A stretch of 44,317 nucleotides of DNA, from NCBI GenBank assembly GCA_945861585.1, contig CAMAVC010000019.1:1-44317 (forward strand), read 5' to 3'. The notes beneath the pieces are model-generated. The model was not told the DNA's origin, made no database searches, and worked only from the letters and a program-made list of their open reading frames with translations. This DNA is from Planctomicrobium piriforme (GTDB lineage: Bacteria > Planctomycetota > Planctomycetia > Pirellulales > UBA1268). The position numbers and the translations under genes were made by a program. Below are positions 26,701-35,507 of this stretch, piece after piece (position 1 is the stretch's first letter; the number at the start of each line of letters is the position of its first letter).

Positions 26701-27787
26701 CGCGCTCGTCGAGCGAATCGTGGAGAGCGCGCAGGCGCCGGAGGCGGACGGCACCGCGCCCGATGCCGCGCTGGTCACTGAGCGGATCCTTGCCGGGCTG
26801 TCGCTCCTGGTTCCGAAGCTGCTCGATACCTGGATGACCCATGCCCGCCAGTTGCGGCTTTCGGTGCTCGAGCGCGTGCGCGAACCGAAGGCCTTCGCCG
26901 TGGTCAAGGAATTCGTCGAGCAGTATGGAGCGGGCCTGTTCACGCAGCACGTGCTCGCCCCGCCATCGCTCCGCGGCATCCTCCGCGGCGGCGTGCGTCA
27001 CTATCTTGAGCAACTCGTGGAGCGGCATGCGGGGGAACCGGCTGAGGAGACGGCCGCAGGCCGGCCACGGTTTCCCGTGCGGCTCGTCGAAGATCTCGAA
27101 CGCGAGGTGGTGCCCGTCAAGCAGGCGGCCGCCAGGCTGCGGTTCGTGCTGGAGTGCGTGGCCGAAAACCACGCCGAATATCGCGATTGGAATTCGACGA
27201 CGACACAGTCGGATCGCGGGGAGCACCTGCACATCCTTCTCGACTTTCTGCGGCTCAAGGCGGAGTACGATCGGATCGCGTGGACGCTCCGGCCGGTCAA
27301 CATGGCCCACCGCGTGCTCGCCCGGCGCGGGCTGCACGAGGCCGCCGCGGCGTGGCGCGGCCGGATGCGTGAGGAGACCCGCGACACGGCAGCCGACCTC
27401 GTGGCCAGGCTCGAGAAGATCGAGGCTTTTTGGGGCGTGCGGCTGGCGAGCGTGGCCGATCGTGTGGGGCGGCCGTTCACGGCCGTGCTCGAACAAGACG
27501 AACTCGAATCGCTCGTCGAGCCGGCGGTGGCCGAGGCGACGACGGGCGGGCCTGCCGGTGCCGGCGATACGCTCGAAGAGCGGGCGGAGGGCATGCTCGG
27601 GCAGGGGAGCGGCTCGGGCGTCGAGGTGCCCGATTGGCTGGAGCGGCTTGGGGGTGCGGTGGAGCGGGCGCTCGAACGGGCCGACGCCGGCCCCGCGGCC
27701 CGGCTGCGGGCAGGCACACTGCCCGACGCGGTGCCTTGGGTGCCGCTCGCGTGGGAGTCGCTCGAGGCGCTTCTGGGCAAGAAGTAG
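23744..27787 (+). CDS. large protein of unknown function, 1347 aa
   Basis: I do not recognise this protein. The frame is open from 23645, but ATG 23744 (SHARPPSRAPDPAAAVLGYL) is a more natural start. The sequence is mostly amphipathic alpha-helix, rich in Ala/Arg/Leu/Glu, with no signal peptide or membrane span, so it is probably cytoplasmic. Residues about 680-730 are a disordered acidic stretch (PDDRRGGDDAAGDDQVDEEE). No catalytic motif is seen. It ends WESLEALLGKK 24 bases before the LipB-like gene. Its location beside lipB-lipA gives no clear clue. Homologues in planctomycetes are expected but cannot be confirmed. Confidence 0.75.
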   Translation: MSHARPPSRAPDPAAAVLGYLNFSAGAFDPAVWRGWSELFATFEQADATGVVERPDAVTAVVGLLRERLTSLEAAEPAFRDARQARQMLALVEERLLPGYRAFHGDLLEHQPPGAIERPFFVAAAAQALLAVGCPGDDGAVDGQTIAAAISGAIGRLNDYVGWRPVAVLENGRLSEPYPHERVRPVPLFVAGAGVAHGTYRDLVQGALEILHAAPRQLLEQADFDPTLLEELAIDPRAFDFLHPAASRPNYLFGLWDPERIDAQGHYRRMVVQQATLDGILSWPDAAATSPLDRTPERQAQLRRESSAVLAGVMLMASGLSGRGPGAHHAGLPLAELLPRIAGYRDDFYRWLLGTLPSDHRQRLDAEMQRLRQPFGGVRRHINALLASRRARQVENVALAAVLAQLGRAEGAERLAGRVPAASARMFARITSHVVAARRALVGATPGADEALARLDAATDLLFRAVGCGAAVDPWNILGLGGQFPLHEPGGESLSDPRVDDLVAVTESILEGYAVAWRVARLDRAEPDAMRAAAALERLATWWDRHATTTVSGVPHLSGREILDSTREVIAALERRRGFVDAPPPAFWRKEVGEFSASESHAQAAAALLDEGDLDGAMGLLVHWASLLEGMAVERSGADWLAAAVRWTARAVADTSPAGRTRVRRFLELVEANISSVVDCLERVAGEGDAGGRPAAGPPDDRRGGDDAAGDDQVDEEERVASAYESMVWRDSTDDGVDGGMLDVDLPGASRAGGMVEIEEAAEFMAGVCRLLRHAVTASCAVDVREGAVPSRADIDSAIGWRHTLKRLRRTFVRAAEQLAATDAVPPLGMPPAEFDRLRWQRDAAVERLIDAAVQATETLWIVSARICLGGKPAGAAPRLTVGGLFAAILVGDVPAASAALAMVRSRLAGKAVLYVPLSRGGRPLRIVRARGRERLLERLAACLPRLGLVAETSEIVQLAKALESRRPPGAASVSEFDRVFEAATAALVERIVESAQAPEADGTAPDAALVTERILAGLSLLVPKLLDTWMTHARQLRLSVLERVREPKAFAVVKEFVEQYGAGLFTQHVLAPPSLRGILRGGVRHYLEQLVERHAGEPAEETAAGRPRFPVRLVEDLEREVVPVKQAAARLRFVLECVAENHAEYRDWNSTTTQSDRGEHLHILLDFLRLKAEYDRIAWTLRPVNMAHRVLARRGLHEAAAAWRGRMREETRDTAADLVARLEKIEAFWGVRLASVADRVGRPFTAVLEQDELESLVEPAVAEATTGGPAGAGDTLEERAEGMLGQGSGSGVEVPDWLERLGGAVERALERADAGPAARLRAGTLPDAVPWVPLAWESLEALLGKK

Positions 27788-27811
27788 GTGCGGGTGGGGT
27801 ACAACAGGGTC

Positions 27812-28600
27812 ATGCGAGACCTCGGCGACACGCCCGACACCGACCGGATCACCGGACCACGCCGTGCACTCGCGGCGTGGCTCGCCGGCCCGATCAGCCT
27901 TGATGCGGCGCTCACGATGGCCGAGCGGTTGGCGTGGGAAGTGTCGGAACCGTCCGGCCGGCCGCCGACGCTCATGCTCCATGAACTCGAGCCGTCGATC
28001 ACGATTGGCCGCTCGGGGTCGCGAGCCGACGTCGACCTCACCGACGAGGAGCTTCGTGGGCAGAGACTGCCGCTCAAGTTCGTCGGCCGCGGCGGTGGTG
28101 CCGTGGTGCACGGGCCGGGCCAGGTGTGCGTGTCGCTGTTCGCGACGCTCGCCGATCTCGGCCTCGGCCGCCACGACGTCGGCGGCTACCTCGAACGCTT
28201 CGAGCACGCGCTCGAGGCGGCGGTGCGCACGGTGCGGTGCGGCGCAGCCCGCGATTCGAGCCTGCCGGGCATCTTCGGCCGTACGGGACTCCTCGCCGCC
28301 GTCGGCGTCGCCGTGCGACGCGGGGTGGTGTGGCACGGGGGATTTTTGAACGTCTGCCCCGAGCTTCCGCTCCATCACCGCGTGCGCTCGCTGCCTGTCG
28401 CCGCCAGGGCGGGAATGCGTACGATGGGGTCGATCGAGGCCGACGTCCAGCGGCCCGTGCGGCTTCAGGACGTGCGGTCGGCGCTCGTGCAACAGATGAC
28501 AGATGCCTTCGCATTTCCGCGGGTCCATGTGCAGGCTGGTTTTCCGGTGCCTGTCGACCTCGGGCCGCGGTCTCGAGAGATGATCAAACGTGTCGGATAG
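27812..28600 (+). CDS. LipB-like octanoyltransferase homologue lacking catalytic residues
   Basis: A 262-residue protein of the LipB/LplA/BirA fold. It has TIGRSGSRAD, RGGGAVVHGPGQ (93-104) and GVAVRRGVVWHGGFLNV, all aligning with E. coli LipB (RGGQVTYHGPGQ, GLRIRRG.SFHGLALNV). Two known LipB catalytic positions are changed: Lys135 of E. coli aligns with Leu160 (LLAAVG for KICSLG), and Cys169 aligns with Ala197 (PVAARAGM for NPCGYAGM). A Cys four residues after FLNV is not in the known catalytic position. The start is ATG 27812; a GTG at 27788 is in frame. lipA overlaps its end by 11 bases. It may still assist lipoylation, but octanoyl transfer by the known mechanism is doubtful. Confidence 0.8.
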   Translation: MRDLGDTPDTDRITGPRRALAAWLAGPISLDAALTMAERLAWEVSEPSGRPPTLMLHELEPSITIGRSGSRADVDLTDEELRGQRLPLKFVGRGGGAVVHGPGQVCVSLFATLADLGLGRHDVGGYLERFEHALEAAVRTVRCGAARDSSLPGIFGRTGLLAAVGVAVRRGVVWHGGFLNVCPELPLHHRVRSLPVAARAGMRTMGSIEADVQRPVRLQDVRSALVQQMTDAFAFPRVHVQAGFPVPVDLGPRSREMIKRVG

Positions 28601-29513
28601 CCCAGCCAGCCTGTCGTTCTCGCTGCCGATCGTGACGGTGGATGCTCCTGCGCCGCCGGCTCCCGCGGTACGCCGTCTGCCGCCGTGGCTGCGGCAGAAT
28701 CTCGGCAGCGGTGGCGGCCATGCCGAGACGGCCCACCTGATCGCCGAGCTCGGCCTCGAAACCGTGTGCTCGTCGGCCAAGTGCCCCAACCGGCTCGAAT
28801 GCTGGTCGTCGCGCACCGCCACGTTCATGATTCTGGGCAACGTCTGCACGCGGCCCTGCGGCTTCTGCTCGGTGCCCAAGGGCAAGACCGAGGAACTCGA
28901 GCTCGACGAGCCGGAGCGTGTCGCCGAGGCGGCGAAACGTCTGGGTCTTGCGCACGTCGTGATCACGAGCGTCACGCGCGACGACCTGCCCGACGGCGGC
29001 GCCGAGCACTTTCGCCGTACGGTCGAAGCGGTACGGGCGGCGACGGGTGCGGCGGTCGAGGTGCTCGTGCCCGATTTTCTCGGCAAGCCCGGCGCGCTCG
29101 AGCAGCTGATGGCGGCCAAGCCCGACGTCTTCAATCACAACACCGAAACGGTGCCCCGGCTCTACCGCACCGTCCGCGGCCGCAAGAGTGTCTATTCCTG
29201 GACGCTCGAACTGCTCGCGACCGCCAAGCGGCTCATGCCAGAGGTGAAGACGAAGAGCGGCCTGATGCTCGGCCTCGGCGAGACTCGCGACGAGCTCCTC
29301 GACGTGTTCGCCGATCTCCTCGACCACGGCGTCGACTTCCTCACGCTCGGACAGTATCTCCAGCCGACGCTCGATTCGCTGCCGGTGGAGCGGTACGTGC
29401 CGCCGGACGAGTTCGACGAACTGGGCGGGCTCGCGCGCAGCATGGGATTCAAGAGGGTCGCCTCGGGCCCGCTCGTCCGCTCGAGCTACCACGCCCGCGA
29501 GATGACCGTGTAG
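28590..29513 (+). CDS. lipA: LipA, lipoyl synthase
   Basis: A 307-residue radical SAM enzyme that inserts two sulfurs into protein-bound octanoyl chains. The auxiliary cluster ligands Cys60, 65 and 71 (CSSAKCPNRLEC) and the radical SAM cluster ligands Cys86, 90 and 93 (CTRPCGFC) are complete. RSSYHA near the C-terminus is the conserved serine motif ligating the auxiliary cluster. Also typical are NHNTETVPRLY and LMLGLGET. Translation likely begins at GTG 28590, overlapping the LipB-like gene. The stop (29511-29513) is followed seven bases later by the TAGGACAGGC edge of repeat copy D. Confidence 0.96.
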   Translation: MSDSPASLSFSLPIVTVDAPAPPAPAVRRLPPWLRQNLGSGGGHAETAHLIAELGLETVCSSAKCPNRLECWSSRTATFMILGNVCTRPCGFCSVPKGKTEELELDEPERVAEAAKRLGLAHVVITSVTRDDLPDGGAEHFRRTVEAVRAATGAAVEVLVPDFLGKPGALEQLMAAKPDVFNHNTETVPRLYRTVRGRKSVYSWTLELLATAKRLMPEVKTKSGLMLGLGETRDELLDVFADLLDHGVDFLTLGQYLQPTLDSLPVERYVPPDEFDELGGLARSMGFKRVASGPLVRSSYHAREMTV

Positions 29514-29795
29514 CGACTTGTAGGACAGGCTTCAGCCTGCCATGCCGCGCTTTCCGGCAAGGCATGTGATAGCAACCCGCATTCGGAGCCGGCGGTACGC
29601 TGCTTCATCGCCGAGGGCGATCGCTAGTCCCTTCTCAACTGCGATGGTGCGCTCGGTGTAAGCCGCGTATCTGCCCGTCGGCTCTTCCGCATCGCACCGA
29701 CCGACTCCGCCGAAAGTTCTCTGCGCCTAAGAGTTCGGGAGGCTCGGGGTTACCCCTACCGTTGAGACGGCGTATTTGACCAGCGAAGCCATCTT

Positions 29796-29885
29796 CACGC
29801 GAACACCCGGCATCGTGCCGCTGTTCGCTTGGCGGGCCTCCGCCCGCTGGTGTTCACCCGGGCCTCCAGCCCTGACGTTCGCGTG
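29796..29885 (+). other. three-hairpin block in repeat copy D
   Basis: Stem 1 pairs GCGAACA (29799-29805) with TGTTCGC (29822-29828) around CGGCA-TCG-TGCCG (29808-29820). Stem 2 is GCGGGC-CTCC-GCCCGC (29832-29847). Stem 3 is GGGC-CTCCA-GCCC (29860-29872). The far arm GTTCGCGTG (29877-29885) pairs perfectly over nine bases with CACGCGAAC (29796-29804), competing with stem 1. Confidence 0.75.
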
Positions 29886-30044
29886 TGGGAGCCGAGCTTT
29901 GCTCGGCGACCGTAAGCCGGCGCCGACGCCGGGACGGCGGCGACGGCGCGACAGACGCCAGGCGCAGCGCAGGCAAATCCGAGAGAGCCGGAGCCTGGAG
30001 GGCGGAGGCGAGCGTCCGGCGAGACGGTACGGGGTAACCCCGAG

Positions 30045-30074
30045 CCGGCTTGGGCGCGATCGCGCCCAAGCCGG
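30045..30074. terminator. 30-bp perfect palindrome downstream of glnB
   Basis: The two 15-base halves (CCGGCTTGGGCGCGA and TCGCGCCCAAGCCGG) are exact reverse complements, with the centre at 30059/30060. It is 20 bases past the glnB stop and at the end of repeat copy D. It could act as a bidirectional terminator or RNA stabiliser, but there is no T-run, so an intrinsic-terminator role is inferred only. Confidence 0.5.
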
Positions 30075-30094
30075 TCCAGCGGTCTTGCAACAAA

Positions 30095-31833
<1,739 letters not shown>

Positions 31834-31958
31834 GGCGGCTCGGGGGCAGGCCCAGCGCCGTGGCAACTTGAGCTTTCGAGCACGTCTGGCGCTCGCCTTG
31901 CGGCGATTTCGATCTATGCTGGAAGCTGCGTTATTTTCTTGAACTCCCGAGAAGCATC

Positions 31959-34900
31959 ATGCCCATGCCATTCGCGCCACTTCGCCTGGCCTCGCTGCCC
32001 CTGGCCTCGCTGCTGTTGTTCATAGCGGTCGCTGCCCAAGCCGCCGAGGCCGCCGAGGCGAAGAAGCCCGACGCTCCGGCCGGAGCCCCGAAAGAGGCCG
32101 ACCCGTTCGAGACGGCCCGCGAGCTGCTCGCTCCCCGACGGCGGGCGACGAGCCCGGCCCTGCCGCCGAGCACGCTGCCGCTCCAGTTCATCGACGGCGA
32201 GCGGATCGCGATCTTTGGCAATTCGACCGCCGAGCGGATGAACATCTTCGGGCACTTCGAGACGCTGCTGCACCAGCGCTTTCCCGACAAGAAACTCGTC
32301 GTGCGCAACGTCGCCCGGCCGGCCGACGAAGTTGCCAATCGGCAGCGGGCCGGCGACTACACGAAGCTCGACGATCCGGTGGCTGCCTTCGGCGCCGACA
32401 CCTACATGCTGTTCTTCGGATTCAACGAGTCGTTCGCCGGCCCGGCCGGCGTGGAGAAATTCAAGACTGACTATCTCAATCTGCTCGGTGAGCTGGCCGC
32501 GAAGTATCCGCGTGACGAGGCCAAATCGCCGCCGCGGTTCGTGATCGTGTCGCCGATCGCCGTCGAGCCCACGGGCGATCCGCTCATGCCCGACGCCGAC
32601 GCCCAAAACAAGGCCTTGGCCCTCTATCGCGATGCCGCTCGCGACGTCGCCGCAAAGAAGGGGCTCGCGTTCATCGACCTATTCGACGCCACGCGTGAGG
32701 CCTTCGCGGCCGAGCCCGGCCGACAGTTCACGATCAACGGCTGCCATGTCGACAAGGCCGGCGACGCACTCGTGGGCAAATTGCTCGACGAGAAGCTGTT
32801 TGGCGCCCCATCTTCGCACCGGCTCGGTGCCGACGCCTTCGAGAAACTCCGGGCCGCGGTGATCGACAAGGCGTGGATCGCCATGCAGGACCATCGGATG
32901 GTGAACGGTTGGTATGTGTACGGCGGCCGCCGCACCTGGGACACCGAGACGTTCCCGCGGGAATACGTCAAGCTCCGCGCCATGGCCGCCGTCCGCGACG
33001 CCTACGTGTGGGACATCGCCGCCGGCCGGCCCGTGCCCCCCTTGCCAGACGACTCGCAGACGGGCGATCTGATCGTGCCCCAGACCCGCTTCGGTGAGCC
33101 GCGGCAGGCCTACAGCGAAAACGCCGACGGCGGCCCGGTGATCAAGTCGCCCGAAGACGTGATCACCACCTGCACGGTGCCGGACGGCTTCGAAATGCGG
33201 CTCTTCGCCGACGAGCGAAAGTTCCCCGAGATCGCCAAGCCGGTGCAACTCGCGTTCGACTCGAAGGGCCGGCTGTGGGTCTCGACGATGCCGAGCTACC
33301 CGCAGTGGCAGCCAGGCGATCCGAAGCCGGCCGACAAGCTCGTGATCCTCGAAGACACCGACGGCGACGAGAAGGCCGACAAGAGCACCGTCTTCTACGA
33401 CAAGCTCCACTGTCCCACCGGCTTTCAGTTTTTCAACGGCGGCGTGATCGTGGTGGATCAGCCGCGGATGCTCTGGCTGAAGGACACCGACGGCGACGAC
33501 AAGGCCGACGTCGTCGTGCACGTGCTCGATGGCTGGGCCACGGAAGACACGCACCACACGTCCGGTGCATTTGAGGCGAGCCCCGGCGGCCTGCTGCACA
33601 TGCTGGAGGGCGTGGCGATGAGCACGGCCGTCGAAACCCCGTGGGGCCCGTTCCGCAACTACGGCTCGTCGGGCGCCTACGTGCTCGACCCCCGCACCTG
33701 GAAGCTCACCCACTTCAACACGCCCGGCTACGGCAACCCATGGTGCTACGTGTTCGACGAATGGGGGCAGGGCATCTGCGGCGACGGCACCGGCGCCGCG
33801 CAACACTGGGACACGCCGCTCTCCGGCAAGCAGTACGGCGGCCGCAAGGGCATGAACCCTGTGTTCGACACGGAGAAGATGCGGCCCGTCATAGGAAGCG
33901 AGTTTTTGCGCACGCGGCAGTTTCCCGACGAGGTGCAAGACCAGTTCATCTACGCCTGCGTGATCAACATGAACGGCATTCCGCGCTGGGCGTTCTCCGA
34001 TGACGGCGGCGGCTTCAAGGGGGAGCGGGTGCGGCACGATCCGAAGGATGCAAAAACGCCGTTCGACCTGATCAAGAGCACCGACAAGCACTTTCGGCCG
34101 GTCGATCCGCAGATCGGCCCCGATGGCGCGCTGTGGTTCGGCGACTGGGCCAACCCGCTCATCGGCCACATGCAATACAGCCAGCGCGACCCCAATCGCG
34201 ATCATGTGCACGGCCGCATCTACCGGCTTGTCTACAAAAACAAGCCGCTCCTGAAGCCCGACACCCAGGCCGGCAGGTCGATCGACGAGGTGCTCGAGCA
34301 GCTGAAAAGCTCCGAATGGCGCACCCGCTACCGGGCCCGTGCCGACCTCCAGGCCCGGCCGCAGACAGACGTGCTCGCCGCGGCCAATGCGTGGCTCGGC
34401 CGCGTGGCGTCTGACCCGGCTGCCGAGCGGCTCGCCACCGAGGTGCTCTGGCTCCAGCAGAGCTTTCATGCGGTCGATGCAGGCCTGCTGACGAGGCTGC
34501 TCGAATCGCCGGTGTCCGACGCCCGCGCCGCGGCCACGCGCGTGCTCGCCGACGAGCGCGGGAGGTTTTCCGACGCCGAGCAGCGGCTCATCGCCAAAGC
34601 CGTCGATCCGAATTCCCGCGTCCGCTGTGAGGCCGTGCGGGGGTTGAGCTTCTTCGGCACGCCGACGGCCATGCAGGCCGTCGTCGCGGCGGCGAATGTC
34701 GAGCCCTCCGACCGGTTCATCGCGTACACGTGCGACGCAGCGCTCGGGGCCAATATCGACGTCTGGAAGAAGGACTACGAGGCAGGCACGTTCGTTGCCA
34801 AGGGCACGCCGGCGTTCACGATTCTCGAGAGCGTGCTCGGGCTCGACAAGAAGGCGGCCGAGATCAAGCCGCATCTGGCCATCCTGCTCAGCAAGGATCC

Positions 34901-35360
34901 CAAGAGTGAGGAGGAGCGAAACAAGGCGATGACCGCCTTGGCCGGGATCTCAGGGGGAAACGCCGACAACGGCAAGGCCGTGTTTCGCCGCGTGTGCATC
35001 AACTGCCACAAGGTCTACAGCGAGGGGGCGAACCTCGGCCCCGAGATGAACGGCGTGGGCAAGCGGCTCGATTCGTACAAACTCGTCGAGTCGATCATCG
35101 ACCCCAACGCCCAGGTCGACGACAAATATCTCTCCACACTCGTGGTCACGGACGACGGCCGCAGCATCACCGGCCTGCTCGTGAGCGAATCGCCCGAGGA
35201 GCTCGTGATCTTCGACGGCAAGGAGCAGAAGAAGATCGCGGTGGCCGAGATCGACGAGCGGATGAAGCTCAAGCAGAGCAGCATGCCCGAAGGCCTCGCC
35301 GCCACGCTGTCGCCCAACGAACTCCTCGACGTCGTCGAGTTCATGCGAACGTTGAAATAA
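31959..35360 (+). CDS. GDSL-like hydrolase / PVC-type dehydrogenase / HEAT / haem-binding fusion
   Basis: A 1133-residue exported protein (signal LPLASLLLFIAVAAQAAEA). An SGNH/GDSL-like region spans about 80-275 (IAIFGNSTAERMNIFG, LFFGFNESF, NGCHVDKAG; the Asp of the usual DxxH is a Gly-Cys-His variant). The TIGR02604-type membrane-bound dehydrogenase propeller spans about 395-760 (GRLWVSTMPSYPQW, TDGDEKADKSTVFYD, GALWFGDWANPLIGH). HEAT-like helices span about 775-960. A TIGR02603-type haem domain has the CINCH haem motif at 1013-1017. It is expected to oxidise a sugar or alcohol and pass electrons through the haem, in the periplasm. It heads a run with a Gfo/Idh/MocA oxidoreductase and two HEAT proteins. 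Confidence 0.9.
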   Translation: MPMPFAPLRLASLPLASLLLFIAVAAQAAEAAEAKKPDAPAGAPKEADPFETARELLAPRRRATSPALPPSTLPLQFIDGERIAIFGNSTAERMNIFGHFETLLHQRFPDKKLVVRNVARPADEVANRQRAGDYTKLDDPVAAFGADTYMLFFGFNESFAGPAGVEKFKTDYLNLLGELAAKYPRDEAKSPPRFVIVSPIAVEPTGDPLMPDADAQNKALALYRDAARDVAAKKGLAFIDLFDATREAFAAEPGRQFTINGCHVDKAGDALVGKLLDEKLFGAPSSHRLGADAFEKLRAAVIDKAWIAMQDHRMVNGWYVYGGRRTWDTETFPREYVKLRAMAAVRDAYVWDIAAGRPVPPLPDDSQTGDLIVPQTRFGEPRQAYSENADGGPVIKSPEDVITTCTVPDGFEMRLFADERKFPEIAKPVQLAFDSKGRLWVSTMPSYPQWQPGDPKPADKLVILEDTDGDEKADKSTVFYDKLHCPTGFQFFNGGVIVVDQPRMLWLKDTDGDDKADVVVHVLDGWATEDTHHTSGAFEASPGGLLHMLEGVAMSTAVETPWGPFRNYGSSGAYVLDPRTWKLTHFNTPGYGNPWCYVFDEWGQGICGDGTGAAQHWDTPLSGKQYGGRKGMNPVFDTEKMRPVIGSEFLRTRQFPDEVQDQFIYACVINMNGIPRWAFSDDGGGFKGERVRHDPKDAKTPFDLIKSTDKHFRPVDPQIGPDGALWFGDWANPLIGHMQYSQRDPNRDHVHGRIYRLVYKNKPLLKPDTQAGRSIDEVLEQLKSSEWRTRYRARADLQARPQTDVLAAANAWLGRVASDPAAERLATEVLWLQQSFHAVDAGLLTRLLESPVSDARAAATRVLADERGRFSDAEQRLIAKAVDPNSRVRCEAVRGLSFFGTPTAMQAVVAAANVEPSDRFIAYTCDAALGANIDVWKKDYEAGTFVAKGTPAFTILESVLGLDKKAAEIKPHLAILLSKDPKSEEERNKAMTALAGISGGNADNGKAVFRRVCINCHKVYSEGANLGPEMNGVGKRLDSYKLVESIIDPNAQVDDKYLSTLVVTDDGRSITGLLVSESPEELVIFDGKEQKKIAVAEIDERMKLKQSSMPEGLAATLSPNELLDVVEFMRTLK

Positions 35361-35494
35361 GCAGGTGCTCGTTCAGGGCAATCCGGGGAGGCACGGGGGT
35401 CGGCGAACGCTCGAGGAGCCTTGGGCCGCCGCGGCCCACGCGACAAGACTTTTGCCGCCCCCGGGCCGGTGCGATACCTTGTGACAGCACCTTG

Positions 35495-35501
35495 AAAGGA
35501 G
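35495..35501 (+). promoter_or_regulatory. strong ribosome binding site of the Gfo/Idh/MocA gene
   Basis: AAAGGAG ends six bases before the ATG at 35508. It is stronger than the sites of most neighbours and confirms that the twin-arginine signal is part of the protein. Confidence 0.75.
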
Positions 35502-35507
35502 ATCTTC

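Larger units (their letters stand above)
29521..30074 (+). repeat. intergenic repeat family, copy D (nested)
   Basis: The left edge TAGGACAGGCTTCAGCCTGC at 29521 matches the far edge of copy E. It shares TTTCCGGCAAGGCATGTGA and ACCCGCATTCGGAGCCGGCG with copy E. The right module starts at 29741 but is interrupted after GACCAGCGAAGCCAT by about 165 bases containing the three-hairpin block. It resumes at GCGCAGCGCAGGCAAATCCG and ends near 30049. A perfect 30-bp palindrome follows. It lies between convergent lipA and glnB. Confidence 0.85.
29514..30094. other. gene-free convergent gap holding repeat copy D
   Basis: The gap is filled by repeat copy D and its 30-bp palindrome. No gene is supported. 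Confidence 0.7.

Noticed and set aside
26132..29134. Minus-strand open frame of 1000 codons opposite the 1347-aa protein, lipB-like and lipA genes
   Set aside because: It covers three plus-strand genes, has no domain and reflects third-position GC bias.
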